DNA from: Nocardia anocheti | GTDB lineage: Bacteria; Actinomycetota; Actinomycetes; Mycobacteriales; Mycobacteriaceae | NCBI RefSeq assembly: GCF_029675105.1 | Contig: NZ_JAQQFV010000013.1 | Location: forward strand, 124,001-188,000 | Direction: 5' to 3' | DNA length: 64,000 nucleotides | In this document: piece after piece, positions 41,759 through 50,479 of the stretch | Layout of the letters: the number at the start of each line of letters is the position of its first letter | Position numbering within the stretch: the stretch's first letter is position 1 | Translations under genes and position numbers: made by a program | Notes under the pieces: generated by a model | What the model was told of the DNA's origin: nothing | Database searches by the model: none | Seen by the model: only the letters and a program-made list of their open reading frames with translations

Positions 41759-43366
41759 TCAGCGGGTGTTGCCGTCGATCTGCAGGCGACCGCCGGAGTT
41801 CACCACGCGCATGACCATGTTGGACCTGGTCTGCCCGTCGATGGTGATGCTGGCCAGCTGCATGTCGGTGGAGCCGTCGGCGTTGTTGCCGCTGACCGCC
41901 GTGATGCTGGTGAAGGTGTTGATGATGCGCCCGTTCCAGTACTCACGGAACGCGGTCTCGCTGCCGTAGAGCTTCTGCGCGGCCGGGGTGAGCAGCGACC
42001 AGGAACCGGCCGGGTTGCTGTAGAAGTCCTCGACGAGCTGACCGGCAGAACCGATGTCGACGGTGCCGACATTGGTGGTCTGGCCCAGCGGCGCCGCCAC
42101 GGGGGTGTCGCTGGCGGCCGGGCCCGGCGACTGCACCGACGACGACGGACTCGCCTGCACCTGCGGCGATTCCGTGTCCGAGCCGCTCATGGCGCTGACG
42201 GCGACGGCGATCGCGGCGATCACCGCGCCCACCCCCGACCCGATCAGCACCGCGCGGCCCTTGCCCGCCTGCTTACGCGGCTGCGGCGCGGGCTGGGCCT
42301 GGGTCGGCGGGTGCGCGGCGGTGTCCAGACGCGGCTGCGGGCGGGGGTTGGAGCGGATCTGGCGGGTGGTCGCGGTGGAGGCGCCCGCGTGCGAGGCGCG
42401 ACGGCCGGACTGGCGGATCACCTGGGTGGCCGCGGCGGAGTTGCGACGGTTGTAGGCCTCGCTGGCCGGGACGAAGCCCGCGGGCACGGCGTCGGCGTCC
42501 GCGTCGGCGAAGGCGGCCAGCGCGGCACGCGACTCGGCCATGGTCGGGCGGTCCAGCGGGTCCGGGTTCAGCAGGTCGAGCAGGAAGTCGGTCGCCGGGC
42601 CCGCGTTGCGCGGCTCGCGCACCTGGCCGTTGGCCGCGGCGTAGAGCACGGCCAGCGGATTGGCGTTGGCGCCGTAGGGCGGTTCGCCTTCCAGCGCGTG
42701 GAAAAGCGTTGCGCCCAAGGCGAAGACGTCGGCGGCGGGGGTGGGATCGGAGCCGCGCGCGACCTCGGGAGCGAGGTAGGCGGCGGTGCCGCAGATCAGG
42801 CCGGTCTCGGTGAGGGTGACGTCACCGGTGGCGCGGGAGATGCCGAAGTCGGTGATCTTCACCTCACCGTGCTCGCCGAGCAGGATGTTGCCCGGTTTCA
42901 CGTCGCGGTGCACCAGACCCGCCTGGTGGGCGGCGATGAGCGCCGAGGCCACCTGTTCGCCGATGCGGGCCACCTCGGCCAGCGGCAGCGGACCCTTCTG
43001 GCCCAGCTCGGCCGCGAGGCTGACCGACTTGAGGTACTCCATCACCAGGCACGGGTCACCGTTGTGCTCGGTGATGTCGAACACCACGATGGCATTGGGA
43101 TGCTGGAAGCGCGCCGCGTTGCGGGCCTCCCGAATCGCGCGCTGGCGCACGACATCCCGTTCACCCTCGGGCAAACTGGGCTTGATGTGGATCTGCTTCA
43201 CAGCCACGGAGCGTTGGAGGCGTTCGTCGACAGCACGCCATACAACGCCTGTGCCGCCGCTACCAATACGCTCGACCAGGCGGTAATGCTCCGCGATCTT
43301 CTGACCGGTATCGATGGCGCCTACTCCGAACCTTCTCGAAATTGTGACATCCCGCGTATTGACCAT
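41759..43366 (-). CDS. Transmembrane Ser/Thr protein kinase
   Basis: A 535-residue eukaryotic-type (PknB-like) kinase. Kinase domain ~28-285: Gly loop IGSGGTGVVW (~34-43), Lys57 in VAVKQ, HRDVKPGN (~153-160) with catalytic Asp155, DFG (173-175), and AYLAPE. Pro/Arg/Gln-rich linker ~300-370, one membrane helix ~371-393, then an external Ser/Pro linker and a ~100-residue sensor that looks like an NTF2/SnoaL-type fold (LVEDFYSNPAGSWSLLTPAAQ). No PASTA domains. It lies 88 nt downstream of a penicillin-binding protein gene on the same strand, suggesting a role in cell-wall control. ATG 43366 lacks a strong Shine-Dalgarno site. Confidence 0.92.
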   Translation of the reverse strand: MVNTRDVTISRRFGVGAIDTGQKIAEHYRLVERIGSGGTGVVWRAVDERLQRSVAVKQIHIKPSLPEGERDVVRQRAIREARNAARFQHPNAIVVFDITEHNGDPCLVMEYLKSVSLAAELGQKGPLPLAEVARIGEQVASALIAAHQAGLVHRDVKPGNILLGEHGEVKITDFGISRATGDVTLTETGLICGTAAYLAPEVARGSDPTPAADVFALGATLFHALEGEPPYGANANPLAVLYAAANGQVREPRNAGPATDFLLDLLNPDPLDRPTMAESRAALAAFADADADAVPAGFVPASEAYNRRNSAAATQVIRQSGRRASHAGASTATTRQIRSNPRPQPRLDTAAHPPTQAQPAPQPRKQAGKGRAVLIGSGVGAVIAAIAVAVSAMSGSDTESPQVQASPSSSVQSPGPAASDTPVAAPLGQTTNVGTVDIGSAGQLVEDFYSNPAGSWSLLTPAAQKLYGSETAFREYWNGRIINTFTSITAVSGNNADGSTDMQLASITIDGQTRSNMVMRVVNSGGRLQIDGNTR

Positions 43367-43454
43367 GGGTATGGTCCGTCGACGAGTGTAGCTGCCCGTG
43401 GGATGACCGCGTGCGGCAGCGGGGGGATTGCCCGTCGGCGACGCGTGACATAGA

Positions 43455-45218
43455 TCATCGTTTCACACGCAGCATCCTGCCCGCTGCCTCGACCGCCGGT
43501 CCGGAACTGCCCGCGTCGGCGACGAACACCGCGAAGGCCAGATCGCCGTCGATGCCGACGAACCAGCCGTGCGCGTGCTCGTCGTCGAGGTATTCGGCGG
43601 TGCCGGTCTTGCCGAGCAGGCCGGGGATGTCGCGCAGCGCGGTGGCGGTTCCGGCGCTCACGGTCTCGGCCATCATGGTCTCTATCTGCGATGTCACCGT
43701 CGCGGGCACCGGCGCGCTCTGCCGATCGGCGGTGCCGGGGCGCCCGCGCACCACCGCCGGGGCGGGCGCGGAACCGTGCGCGAGCGAGGCGGCGACCAGC
43801 GCCATACCGAACGGTGACGCGGTGACCGTGCCCTGCCCGATGCTCGCCTCGACCCGCTGAGCCGGGTTCTGCGCGGCGGGGACCTTCCCGGTGACGGTCG
43901 TCAACCCGGGTGTCACATAATCCACACCCAGACCCAGCTGGGCGGCCGCCGCGGTGAGCCCGTCGGCGGGCAGGCGCACGCCCAACTCGGCCATGGTGGT
44001 GTTGCACGAGCGGGCGAAGGCGGTGTGCAGCGGGACCGCGCCGAGGTCGAAGCCGTTGTCGTTGGGAATCGTGCGGCCCTCGATGCTCGCGCGGCCGGGG
44101 CACGGCAGCACGGTGTCGACGTTCACGCCCCCGGCCTGCAGCGCGGCGGAGACGGTCACCGTCTTGAAGGTCGATCCCGGCGGATAGAGGCCGGTGAGCG
44201 CGATCGGGCCCTGGTCGTCGGCGGGGTCGTTCTGCGCGACGGCGAGCACCTCCCCCGTCGACGGACGCAGCGCGACGATCGCCGCGGGCGTGGTGACCGG
44301 GGTCAGTGCCGCCTCGGCGGCGTTCTGCAGGTCGATGTCGAGCGTGGTGGCGAGATCGGTGACGGGTTTCGCGTCGGGTCCGGCGATGCGCTGGGTGCCC
44401 TCGGCGGTGCGGGCGCGCACGGCCCAGCCGGTGGCGGCGTCGGTCTGTTCCTGCCAGAGGTCGCTCAGCCCGGCCAGGGTGGGGCCGCTCAGGGCCGGGT
44501 CGACGGTGAGCAGGCGGGTCTGCGGGGCCAACGTCACCCCGCGCACCGCGCCGAGCTGTTCGCGGACGGGGGCGATGTCGGTCGCGCGCAGGGCGACGAC
44601 GGTGATGGTTTCGCCCTGGGCGGCGGCCAGCTCGCTGCGCATCCCCGCCTCGGTGACGCCGTGCCGGTCGAGCAGAGCGGCGAGGGCGGGCAGGTCGGCG
44701 TCGGGGGCGGCCTGGACCAGGGTCACCTCCTGCTCGGTCATCAGGTCGCCGCCGGAGGCGTCGAGCACCCTCGCGGGTTTCGGCGGGACGGGGCTGTAGA
44801 CCAGCGGGCCGAGCTCGAGCCCGGGCGCGACCGTCTCGGGGCGCCAGGCGATCTTCCATCCGTCGCTGTCGGTGGCGGTCCCGGTGCTGGTGTAGGTCCA
44901 CTCGTTACGGCCCTCGGGGCCGAACTTCCAGGTGGATTCGAGGGTGAAGCCGGAGTCGTCGGTGCCGGAGACCCGGACTGTGTCGTTGCGGCCGAGGTTC
45001 TCGAACAGCGTGGTGAGGACCGGTGCGGCCTGCGCGGGTGCGTCGGTGAGTGCTGCGGCGGCGGCCGCGTCCCCGCTGGTCAGCGCGGCGGCGAAGGCCG
45101 TGGCGACGGTCTCGGGCTGATCGGGCCCCGTCGAACAGGCCACCGGCAGCAGGGCGAGCGCGAGGAGCAGGACCGGGGTCTTGCGGGGAAGGCGCACGCG
45201 ACCGAGGGTAACCGCCAC
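43455..45218 (-). CDS. Penicillin-binding lipoprotein (transpeptidase)
   Basis: A 587-residue class B-type penicillin-binding protein that cross-links peptidoglycan. Lipobox VAC puts a lipidated Cys near residue 28. Residues ~34-130 form an NTF2-like MecA_N domain (ETVATAFAAALTSGDAAAAAAL). The transpeptidase domain has SxxK at Ser349-Lys352 (PGSTFK), SxN at 404-406 (SCN) and KTG at 537-539 (KTGTAEY). This architecture resembles the M. tuberculosis lipoprotein PBP Rv2864c. A later GTG at 45197 would also keep the signal peptide. It is upstream of the kinase gene. Confidence 0.92.
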   Translation of the reverse strand: MAVTLGRVRLPRKTPVLLLALALLPVACSTGPDQPETVATAFAAALTSGDAAAAAALTDAPAQAAPVLTTLFENLGRNDTVRVSGTDDSGFTLESTWKFGPEGRNEWTYTSTGTATDSDGWKIAWRPETVAPGLELGPLVYSPVPPKPARVLDASGGDLMTEQEVTLVQAAPDADLPALAALLDRHGVTEAGMRSELAAAQGETITVVALRATDIAPVREQLGAVRGVTLAPQTRLLTVDPALSGPTLAGLSDLWQEQTDAATGWAVRARTAEGTQRIAGPDAKPVTDLATTLDIDLQNAAEAALTPVTTPAAIVALRPSTGEVLAVAQNDPADDQGPIALTGLYPPGSTFKTVTVSAALQAGGVNVDTVLPCPGRASIEGRTIPNDNGFDLGAVPLHTAFARSCNTTMAELGVRLPADGLTAAAAQLGLGVDYVTPGLTTVTGKVPAAQNPAQRVEASIGQGTVTASPFGMALVAASLAHGSAPAPAVVRGRPGTADRQSAPVPATVTSQIETMMAETVSAGTATALRDIPGLLGKTGTAEYLDDEHAHGWFVGIDGDLAFAVFVADAGSSGPAVEAAGRMLRVKR

Positions 45219-45243
45219 CCCCGGTCCACGCGGGGATCCCGCG

Positions 45244-47385
45244 CTACCACCAGCCGGTCACGAGGCCGATCTGCCTGCCCAGTTCGGGGGCGAGCGAGCG
45301 GGCGTAGCTGGCGGTCAGGTGGTGTTCGTCGCGGTAGATGAGCACATTGCCCTCGACCACCCGGCAGCGTTGCGGACGGCACACCGCGTCGGAGAGATCC
45401 AGCAGATGCACGTTCGGGTAGCCCGCGGCGGGTTCGGCGGCCGGGTCGACGGCGTCGAGGGCGTCGGTGCGGTCCATGCCGCAGCTGTCGGCGTCGCCAC
45501 GGTGCGCCAGACAGTCGGTGGCCCGGTAGAAGACGCCGTCACGTTGCAGCCGGGGGGTGTCGCGCAGGGCCAGCACATTGAGGCCGCGGTCCTGCAGCGC
45601 CGACCACGCCTCGAGGTACTCCACCGGCACCTCGTCCCCGACGCCGCTCTGGCGGTAGCGGGTCGAGAGGGTCAGCACCCAGCCCGGCGGGTCGGCGGCG
45701 AGCCGGTCGAGCACCTCGACGGTCCACGCGTGACATTCGGGGAACGGGTATTCGGCGTAGGACGGCTGATCCGACAGCACGATCGGGCAGCCCTCCTTGA
45801 GGTAGGAGATCACCCGGAAACCGTGTTCGACGCCGAGCAGTTCCAGCGCGGGCAGCCAGTGTTCGGAATGCGAACCGCCGACCAGCGCGATCGAGCGGGT
45901 GGCGGTCGGGTCGCCGTAGGTGCAGACCCGGACCTCACGATTGGGGGTGATACAGCCGTCGGTGGTGGGTGACGGCGTGTCGACCTGGCCCTCGAACACC
46001 GTGGGGCGCATGGGTTCCGGCGAGTACTCGGCGCCGGAGAGCAGGGCAGAGGCACCGGGATAGCGATGCGGGTCCAGTGCCTGCGGCGGCACCGCCGGGT
46101 TGGCGCTGAGCACCACCTGCCAGCCGAGGGTGGCGGCCAGCACCCCGACCGCGAGCACGCCGACCAGTCCTCCGGCGACCCGGTTGTTCGCGCCGCTCTC
46201 GCGCCCCGCCGACGGCGTCCGCAGCGGGTTCTCGACGAAGCGCGAGGTGGCGTAGGCCAGCACCAGCGAGACGCCGATGACGAGTAGCCCGTCGATCAGC
46301 CCGGCGTGCGAGCGGCCGGTCTCGGCCAGATAGAAGATCAGGATCGGCCAGTGCCACAGGTACAGCGGATAGGCCAGCGCGCCGAGTTCGGTGCAGATCC
46401 GGCCGCCGAGCAGGCGGTTGGGCCACGCGCGCGGCCCGACGGGTCCGAAGCCGGAGGCGATCACCAGGCAGGCCGCGACCACCGGCCACAACGCCGCCGG
46501 GCCGGGGAACTGGTTGGCGCCGTCGAACAGCGGACCGCACGACAGCACCATGACCAGCCCGATCAGCGCGACGACGCCACGTAATCGCACCGGAACCCGC
46601 AGGTAGGGCGCGGCCACGGCCAGCACGGCACCGGCGAGCAGTTCCCAGGCGCGCGCGAGACTGTCGTAGTAGGTCCACGCCTGATGGGTGGCCGAACCGT
46701 GCGCGGCGTACCAGAACGAGAGCAGTCCGAGGCCGGTCAGTACGAGCAGCAGCGCGGGTCTGCCGACCGCGCCGCGCCGCCGCAGCCACGCCCAGCCCGC
46801 CAGTACCGCGACGATCGCCACATAGAACTGGCCCTGCACCGACATCGACCACAGGTGTTGCAGCGCGCTCACCGACGGGTCGGGCGCCAGGTAGTCGAGT
46901 TCGGCACCGGCCAGATACCAGTTCTGGCCGTAGAACATCGAGGCCAGCGTCTGCGCGGCGGTCTCGCCGAACTGGGTGTAGGGCCGCAGCGCGATGGTGG
47001 CCAGCACGATCGCGGCCAGCACCAGCACCAGCGAGGGCATCAACCTGCGCACGGTGCGCCGCGCGGTGGCCGCCGGGGCGACTCCGCCGCGCCGCTCGAC
47101 CCCGCGCACCACCGCGCCGGTGAAGAAGAAACCCGAGAGCACCAGGAATACGTCGACGCCGCCGGAGACCCGGCCCATCCACACGTGGAAGGCCACCACC
47201 AGCGCGATCGCGACGCCGCGCAGTCCGTCCAGATCCCCGCGCCGCACGGTGACGGCGTCGCCCGTTCCCGGACGGATCACCGATTCCCGCTGAATCGGCA
47301 CCACGGATGGAAGCTTCGGCACGGACGACCCCACTGTCTCGAACCCCACAGCCAGCATCGGGGTTGTTTCCCGGCAAGTAACCAT
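45244..47385 (-). CDS. Acyltransferase-3 / SGNH membrane protein (OafA-like)
   Basis: A ~713-residue enzyme that should O-acylate a surface glycan. The N-terminal ~400 residues are an acyltransferase-3 domain with DLDGLRGVAIALVVAFHVW (first helix with catalytic His), GGVDVFLVLSGFF, and YPLYLWHWPILIFY, about ten helices in all. The C-terminal ~270 residues are an extracytoplasmic SGNH-like domain: block I SIALVGGSHSEHWLPAL (Ser nucleophile), and a late DEHHLTASYA with the Asp-His pair. Start is unsure: ATG 47385 or ATG 47358. Its convergent or co-oriented neighbours (PBP, kinase) fit an envelope-modifying role. Confidence 0.9.
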   Translation of the reverse strand: MVTCRETTPMLAVGFETVGSSVPKLPSVVPIQRESVIRPGTGDAVTVRRGDLDGLRGVAIALVVAFHVWMGRVSGGVDVFLVLSGFFFTGAVVRGVERRGGVAPAATARRTVRRLMPSLVLVLAAIVLATIALRPYTQFGETAAQTLASMFYGQNWYLAGAELDYLAPDPSVSALQHLWSMSVQGQFYVAIVAVLAGWAWLRRRGAVGRPALLLVLTGLGLLSFWYAAHGSATHQAWTYYDSLARAWELLAGAVLAVAAPYLRVPVRLRGVVALIGLVMVLSCGPLFDGANQFPGPAALWPVVAACLVIASGFGPVGPRAWPNRLLGGRICTELGALAYPLYLWHWPILIFYLAETGRSHAGLIDGLLVIGVSLVLAYATSRFVENPLRTPSAGRESGANNRVAGGLVGVLAVGVLAATLGWQVVLSANPAVPPQALDPHRYPGASALLSGAEYSPEPMRPTVFEGQVDTPSPTTDGCITPNREVRVCTYGDPTATRSIALVGGSHSEHWLPALELLGVEHGFRVISYLKEGCPIVLSDQPSYAEYPFPECHAWTVEVLDRLAADPPGWVLTLSTRYRQSGVGDEVPVEYLEAWSALQDRGLNVLALRDTPRLQRDGVFYRATDCLAHRGDADSCGMDRTDALDAVDPAAEPAAGYPNVHLLDLSDAVCRPQRCRVVEGNVLIYRDEHHLTASYARSLAPELGRQIGLVTGWW

Positions 47386-47451
47386 CAATTTGCCGTAGCG
47401 ACACCGCGGAAGCAAACCGCCGGGCCGTGGAAGACCGCCCCGCGCCGGTGC

Positions 47452-48324
47452 CTAGTTCACTCGCCAGGGTGTGCTGACCAGCGTAGCCGCGTCGGCCGCG
47501 GCCAGGTCGATGTCGAACACTTCTGCCAGCACTTTCGGCAATTCGCCCGGTTCGAGTTCACGGGCCTGGGAGGTGCCGTCGGGGTACTCGGTAGTCAGGG
47601 TGAGGTCGTCGAGCACGTGGTGCGCCTCGGGCCGGAACCGCTGCACGAAGGGCCTGCGGGTGAACGGCGAATGCGGGGAGGTCGACACGAAATGGTTGCC
47701 CACCGCGTAGTCGGCGGGGTACTGCGGGAGCGTGCCGAAGCTGTAGCGGTCCTGCCAGCCGTCGCGGGCGAAGTGGTGCAGCACCCACAGGTCGCCGCCG
47801 AGGTCGTCGACGCGCCGTTCCAGCCGCAGCCGCCACTGCCCGACCCGGAATTCCTCGGGCGTGTCGGTGAGTTCGTAGGGCGCGAGCGGTCCGAAGCCGA
47901 AGCCCACGTCGCAGAGCCAGACCCGGTCGTCGGACTCGGTGGTCACCCGCAGCAGCGCGTGGGTGGCGGGCCGGACGATACCGCTGTCGAGGGTGCCCAT
48001 GGTGACCCGTCCGCTGATGCCGGTGACGCCGAAACCGAGCCGGGCCAGCACGGCGGCGAACAGGGTGACGTTCTCGTAGCAGTAGCCGCCGCGGCGACGC
48101 CGCACCAGCTTGTCCTGCAGTGTGGCCAGGTCCAGGGGCACTCCGCGCCCGAGCACGATCTCGAGGTTCTCGAACGGAATGGTCGTGGTGTGGGCCTCGA
48201 CCAGGGCGTGCAGGGTCGCCACGGTGGGGGTTCGCGGTCCGTCGGAGCCGATGCGGGTCAGGTAGGCGTCCAGATCCAGGTCCGGGTGCTGCCAGTGGTC
48301 CGCGCGCCGCGCCGGTTCGGTCAT
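47452..48324 (-). CDS. nat: Arylamine N-acetyltransferase
   Basis: A 290-residue NAT enzyme that moves an acyl group from acyl-CoA to arylamines or hydrazines through a cysteine thioester. The Cys-His-Asp triad is intact: Cys82 in RRGGYCYENVTLF, His122 in PATHALLRV and Asp139 in WLCDVGFGFG. The TIPFENLEI and DKLVRRRRGGYC motifs fix the family. It is about the size of TBNAT of M. tuberculosis, which has been linked to mycolate and sterol metabolism; no sterol cleavage genes are adjacent here. Start ATG 48324 has GAGGA upstream. Confidence 0.94.
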   Translation of the reverse strand: MTEPARRADHWQHPDLDLDAYLTRIGSDGPRTPTVATLHALVEAHTTTIPFENLEIVLGRGVPLDLATLQDKLVRRRRGGYCYENVTLFAAVLARLGFGVTGISGRVTMGTLDSGIVRPATHALLRVTTESDDRVWLCDVGFGFGPLAPYELTDTPEEFRVGQWRLRLERRVDDLGGDLWVLHHFARDGWQDRYSFGTLPQYPADYAVGNHFVSTSPHSPFTRRPFVQRFRPEAHHVLDDLTLTTEYPDGTSQARELEPGELPKVLAEVFDIDLAAADAATLVSTPWRVN

Positions 48325-48391
48325 CGTGTCCTCGTTTCCGGAGTGTCCCCTGCCTTGGCGACAACACCCGGGATCGAGTTGGTGTTCCGGC

Positions 48392-49384
48392 TCAGGCCGC
48401 GCACTTCGCGTCCGGCGGGGCGGGCGGCGCGATGACCACCCCGGCGGCCACGTCGACGACATAGTCGCTGATCGGCGGGTCGAGGGGTTCGGTGCCCGCG
48501 AGCAGCCGCAGCACGACGCAGCCGCCTTCGAACAGCGCGGGCCCGACATCGTGGTTGCCCGGCACGACGCCGCCGTCGAGGTCGTGTCCGCTGACGACGG
48601 TGTAGAAGGAGAACGGCTTGCCCGCCGCGGTGAGCGCGGCCCGCAGTTCCACGCTGGTCGCGAAGGGCACCACCGCGTCGGCGGTGCCGTGGATCAGGAA
48701 GGCGCGGCGCATGCTCATCCGCCCGGCCAGCAGCGCGGGCGAGCGGTCGATGTAGGCGAGCGGGCACACCAGGGGCGTACAGCCGCCCGCGTCGCGTTCG
48801 ATCTGGGCGGGCAGGTCGGCGTTCACGGTGCCCGCGGCGGCCCACATGCTGAAGTCGTCGGCGGGGCCGTAGTTGTCGACCCAGTAGTCGAACAGCCCGG
48901 CCGGACCGTGCGCGACCGCGAGTCCGCTGGTGATCCCGCCCTGACTCCAGCCCCACAGCACGGTGGAGGTGATCGCCCGGTGCTCGTCGCGATACCACCG
49001 CGTCGCGGCGACCACATCGCGCCAGCCCGCCCACAGATTCCATTCCCCGGTGCGCCACGGTCCGTCCGCGCTGCGCAGATCCATGAGCAGGATCGGTGCG
49101 CCACCCGCCCGCGCCAGCGCGGTCATGTACGGCGCGAAGTCGGCCGAGGACCCGCCGTGCCCGTGCACGGCGACCACCAGCCGCGTCGCCGGGGCGTCCC
49201 CCGGCACGCACCGGTACGGCTCGTAGACCCGCCCGGTGGCCCGCTCACCGTCGACGGTCAACGCGACCGGGTTCACCGCCACCCCCGCCGCGCACTCCGG
49301 CTGCGCGCCCACCACGGGCCCGAGCGCGACCACCGTGCCGAACACCAAGGCACACACCGCGACCACCCCGCCGACCCGCTTCAT
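48392..49384 (-). CDS. Secreted alpha/beta hydrolase (esterase-like)
   Basis: A 330-residue secreted hydrolase. The signal peptide is MKRVGGVVAVCALVFGTVV..., cleaved near VGAQPE (~27). The oxyanion region VVAVHGHGGSSADF and nucleophile elbow GWSQGG place it in the alpha/beta hydrolase superfamily; an Asp in FLIHGTADAVVPF and His in SGHDLDGG complete the triad. At least six Cys suggest disulfides. Substrate is unknown; it may be a polymer-degrading esterase. The start hexamer GACAAT lies 6 nt before ATG 49384. It shares strand with the TAXI-TRAP genes upstream. Confidence 0.85.
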   Translation of the reverse strand: MKRVGGVVAVCALVFGTVVALGPVVGAQPECAAGVAVNPVALTVDGERATGRVYEPYRCVPGDAPATRLVVAVHGHGGSSADFAPYMTALARAGGAPILLMDLRSADGPWRTGEWNLWAGWRDVVAATRWYRDEHRAITSTVLWGWSQGGITSGLAVAHGPAGLFDYWVDNYGPADDFSMWAAAGTVNADLPAQIERDAGGCTPLVCPLAYIDRSPALLAGRMSMRRAFLIHGTADAVVPFATSVELRAALTAAGKPFSFYTVVSGHDLDGGVVPGNHDVGPALFEGGCVVLRLLAGTEPLDPPISDYVVDVAAGVVIAPPAPPDAKCAA

Positions 49385-49445
49385 CCCGCGATTGTCCGCC
49401 AGCGCGCGACCGCCGTCCAGCATCTGTCCGAGGCGGCGACGACGC

Positions 49446-50435
49446 TCAGCCCAGCGCGACCTCCGACCCTCGGTGCAGCGGCACCGGCGCGGTCTTGCTC
49501 GCGGTGGCGCGGTCGATGCCCGCGGCGGCCGGATTGGCCTGTTCCAGTTGGGGTTTGCGGTCCAGCAGGGTGCGGGTGAGCACGCAGGCCAGGTTCGCGT
49601 CGAGGTCCTCGCGGACGACGAGCAGGTTGGGCACCACGACGGTGGGCACGTCGGCGGCCAGTCCGTAGGTCGCGGCCGGGATGGCACCGGCCTCGTAGAC
49701 GGGGTTGACCTCCTTCAGTTTCGGCAGCACACCGGTGATGTCGAGGAAACGGACCTTGTCCTTCGCGGTGGTGAACAGGTCGGTGATGCCCGGCGTGGGC
49801 AGGCCACCGGACCAGAACATGGCGTCGATCGAGCCGTCCTTCATGCCGTCGACGGTCTTGGTGAGGTCCAGACGCTGGGCGGACACGTCGCTGTCCGGAT
49901 TCAGGCCCGCGGCCCGCAGCACGCGCTGCGCGATCACCTCGGTGCCCGATTTCGGCGAGCCGGTGGAGACGCGCTTGCCGCGCAGGTCGGCGAGGGTGGC
50001 GATGCCCGCGTCGGCCCGCACGATGACCTGGGTGTAGTTGTCGTAGAGCCGGGCCAGCGCGCGGATCGGCTGGGCCTCGGTGAACCCGCCGGTGCCCTGG
50101 ACCGCGTCGGCGGCGGAGTCGGCCAGCGAGAAGCCGACCTGGTAGGTGCCGCCGACCACCTGCTGGATGTTCTGCACCGACGCGCCGGTCTCGGCGGCGG
50201 TGGCCTTGACCGTGCCGTCGGTCGCGCTCGACACCTGTTCGGCGAAGGCGTTGCCGAGGGCGAAGTACACGCCGGTGGCATTGCCGGTCGCGATGCCGAT
50301 CCGGGTGTCCTGGCCGACTTCGCAGGTCACCGCGCCGCCGGAGTCGGCGGTCGGGGTGTCCTGTCTGCCGCCGCAACCGGTGAGCAGCGCCGCCGCGGCG
50401 GTCACCGCGACCGCGGCCACAACAGTTCTGACCAT
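49446..50435 (-). CDS. TAXI-family TRAP transporter substrate-binding lipoprotein
   Basis: A 329-residue TAXI-type binding protein. Lipobox LTGC gives Cys21. Family motifs are RIGIATGNATGVYFALGNAFAEQVSSA at the N-terminus, ETGASVQNIQQVVGGTYQVGF, ALARLYDNYTQVIVRADAGI, LRGKRVSTGSPKSGTEVIAQRVL and DAMFWSGGLPTPGI. TAXI proteins deliver dicarboxylates or similar anions to a fused TRAP permease, which is encoded 44 nt upstream. ATG 50435 has GAGAGGGG upstream. Actinobacterial substrates are mostly unknown. Confidence 0.92.
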   Translation of the reverse strand: MVRTVVAAVAVTAAAALLTGCGGRQDTPTADSGGAVTCEVGQDTRIGIATGNATGVYFALGNAFAEQVSSATDGTVKATAAETGASVQNIQQVVGGTYQVGFSLADSAADAVQGTGGFTEAQPIRALARLYDNYTQVIVRADAGIATLADLRGKRVSTGSPKSGTEVIAQRVLRAAGLNPDSDVSAQRLDLTKTVDGMKDGSIDAMFWSGGLPTPGITDLFTTAKDKVRFLDITGVLPKLKEVNPVYEAGAIPAATYGLAADVPTVVVPNLLVVREDLDANLACVLTRTLLDRKPQLEQANPAAAGIDRATASKTAPVPLHRGSEVALG

Positions 50436-50479
50436 GGTGTCCCCTCTCGTCGACGGCGCGCGCGCCGTCCGCTGACCAC

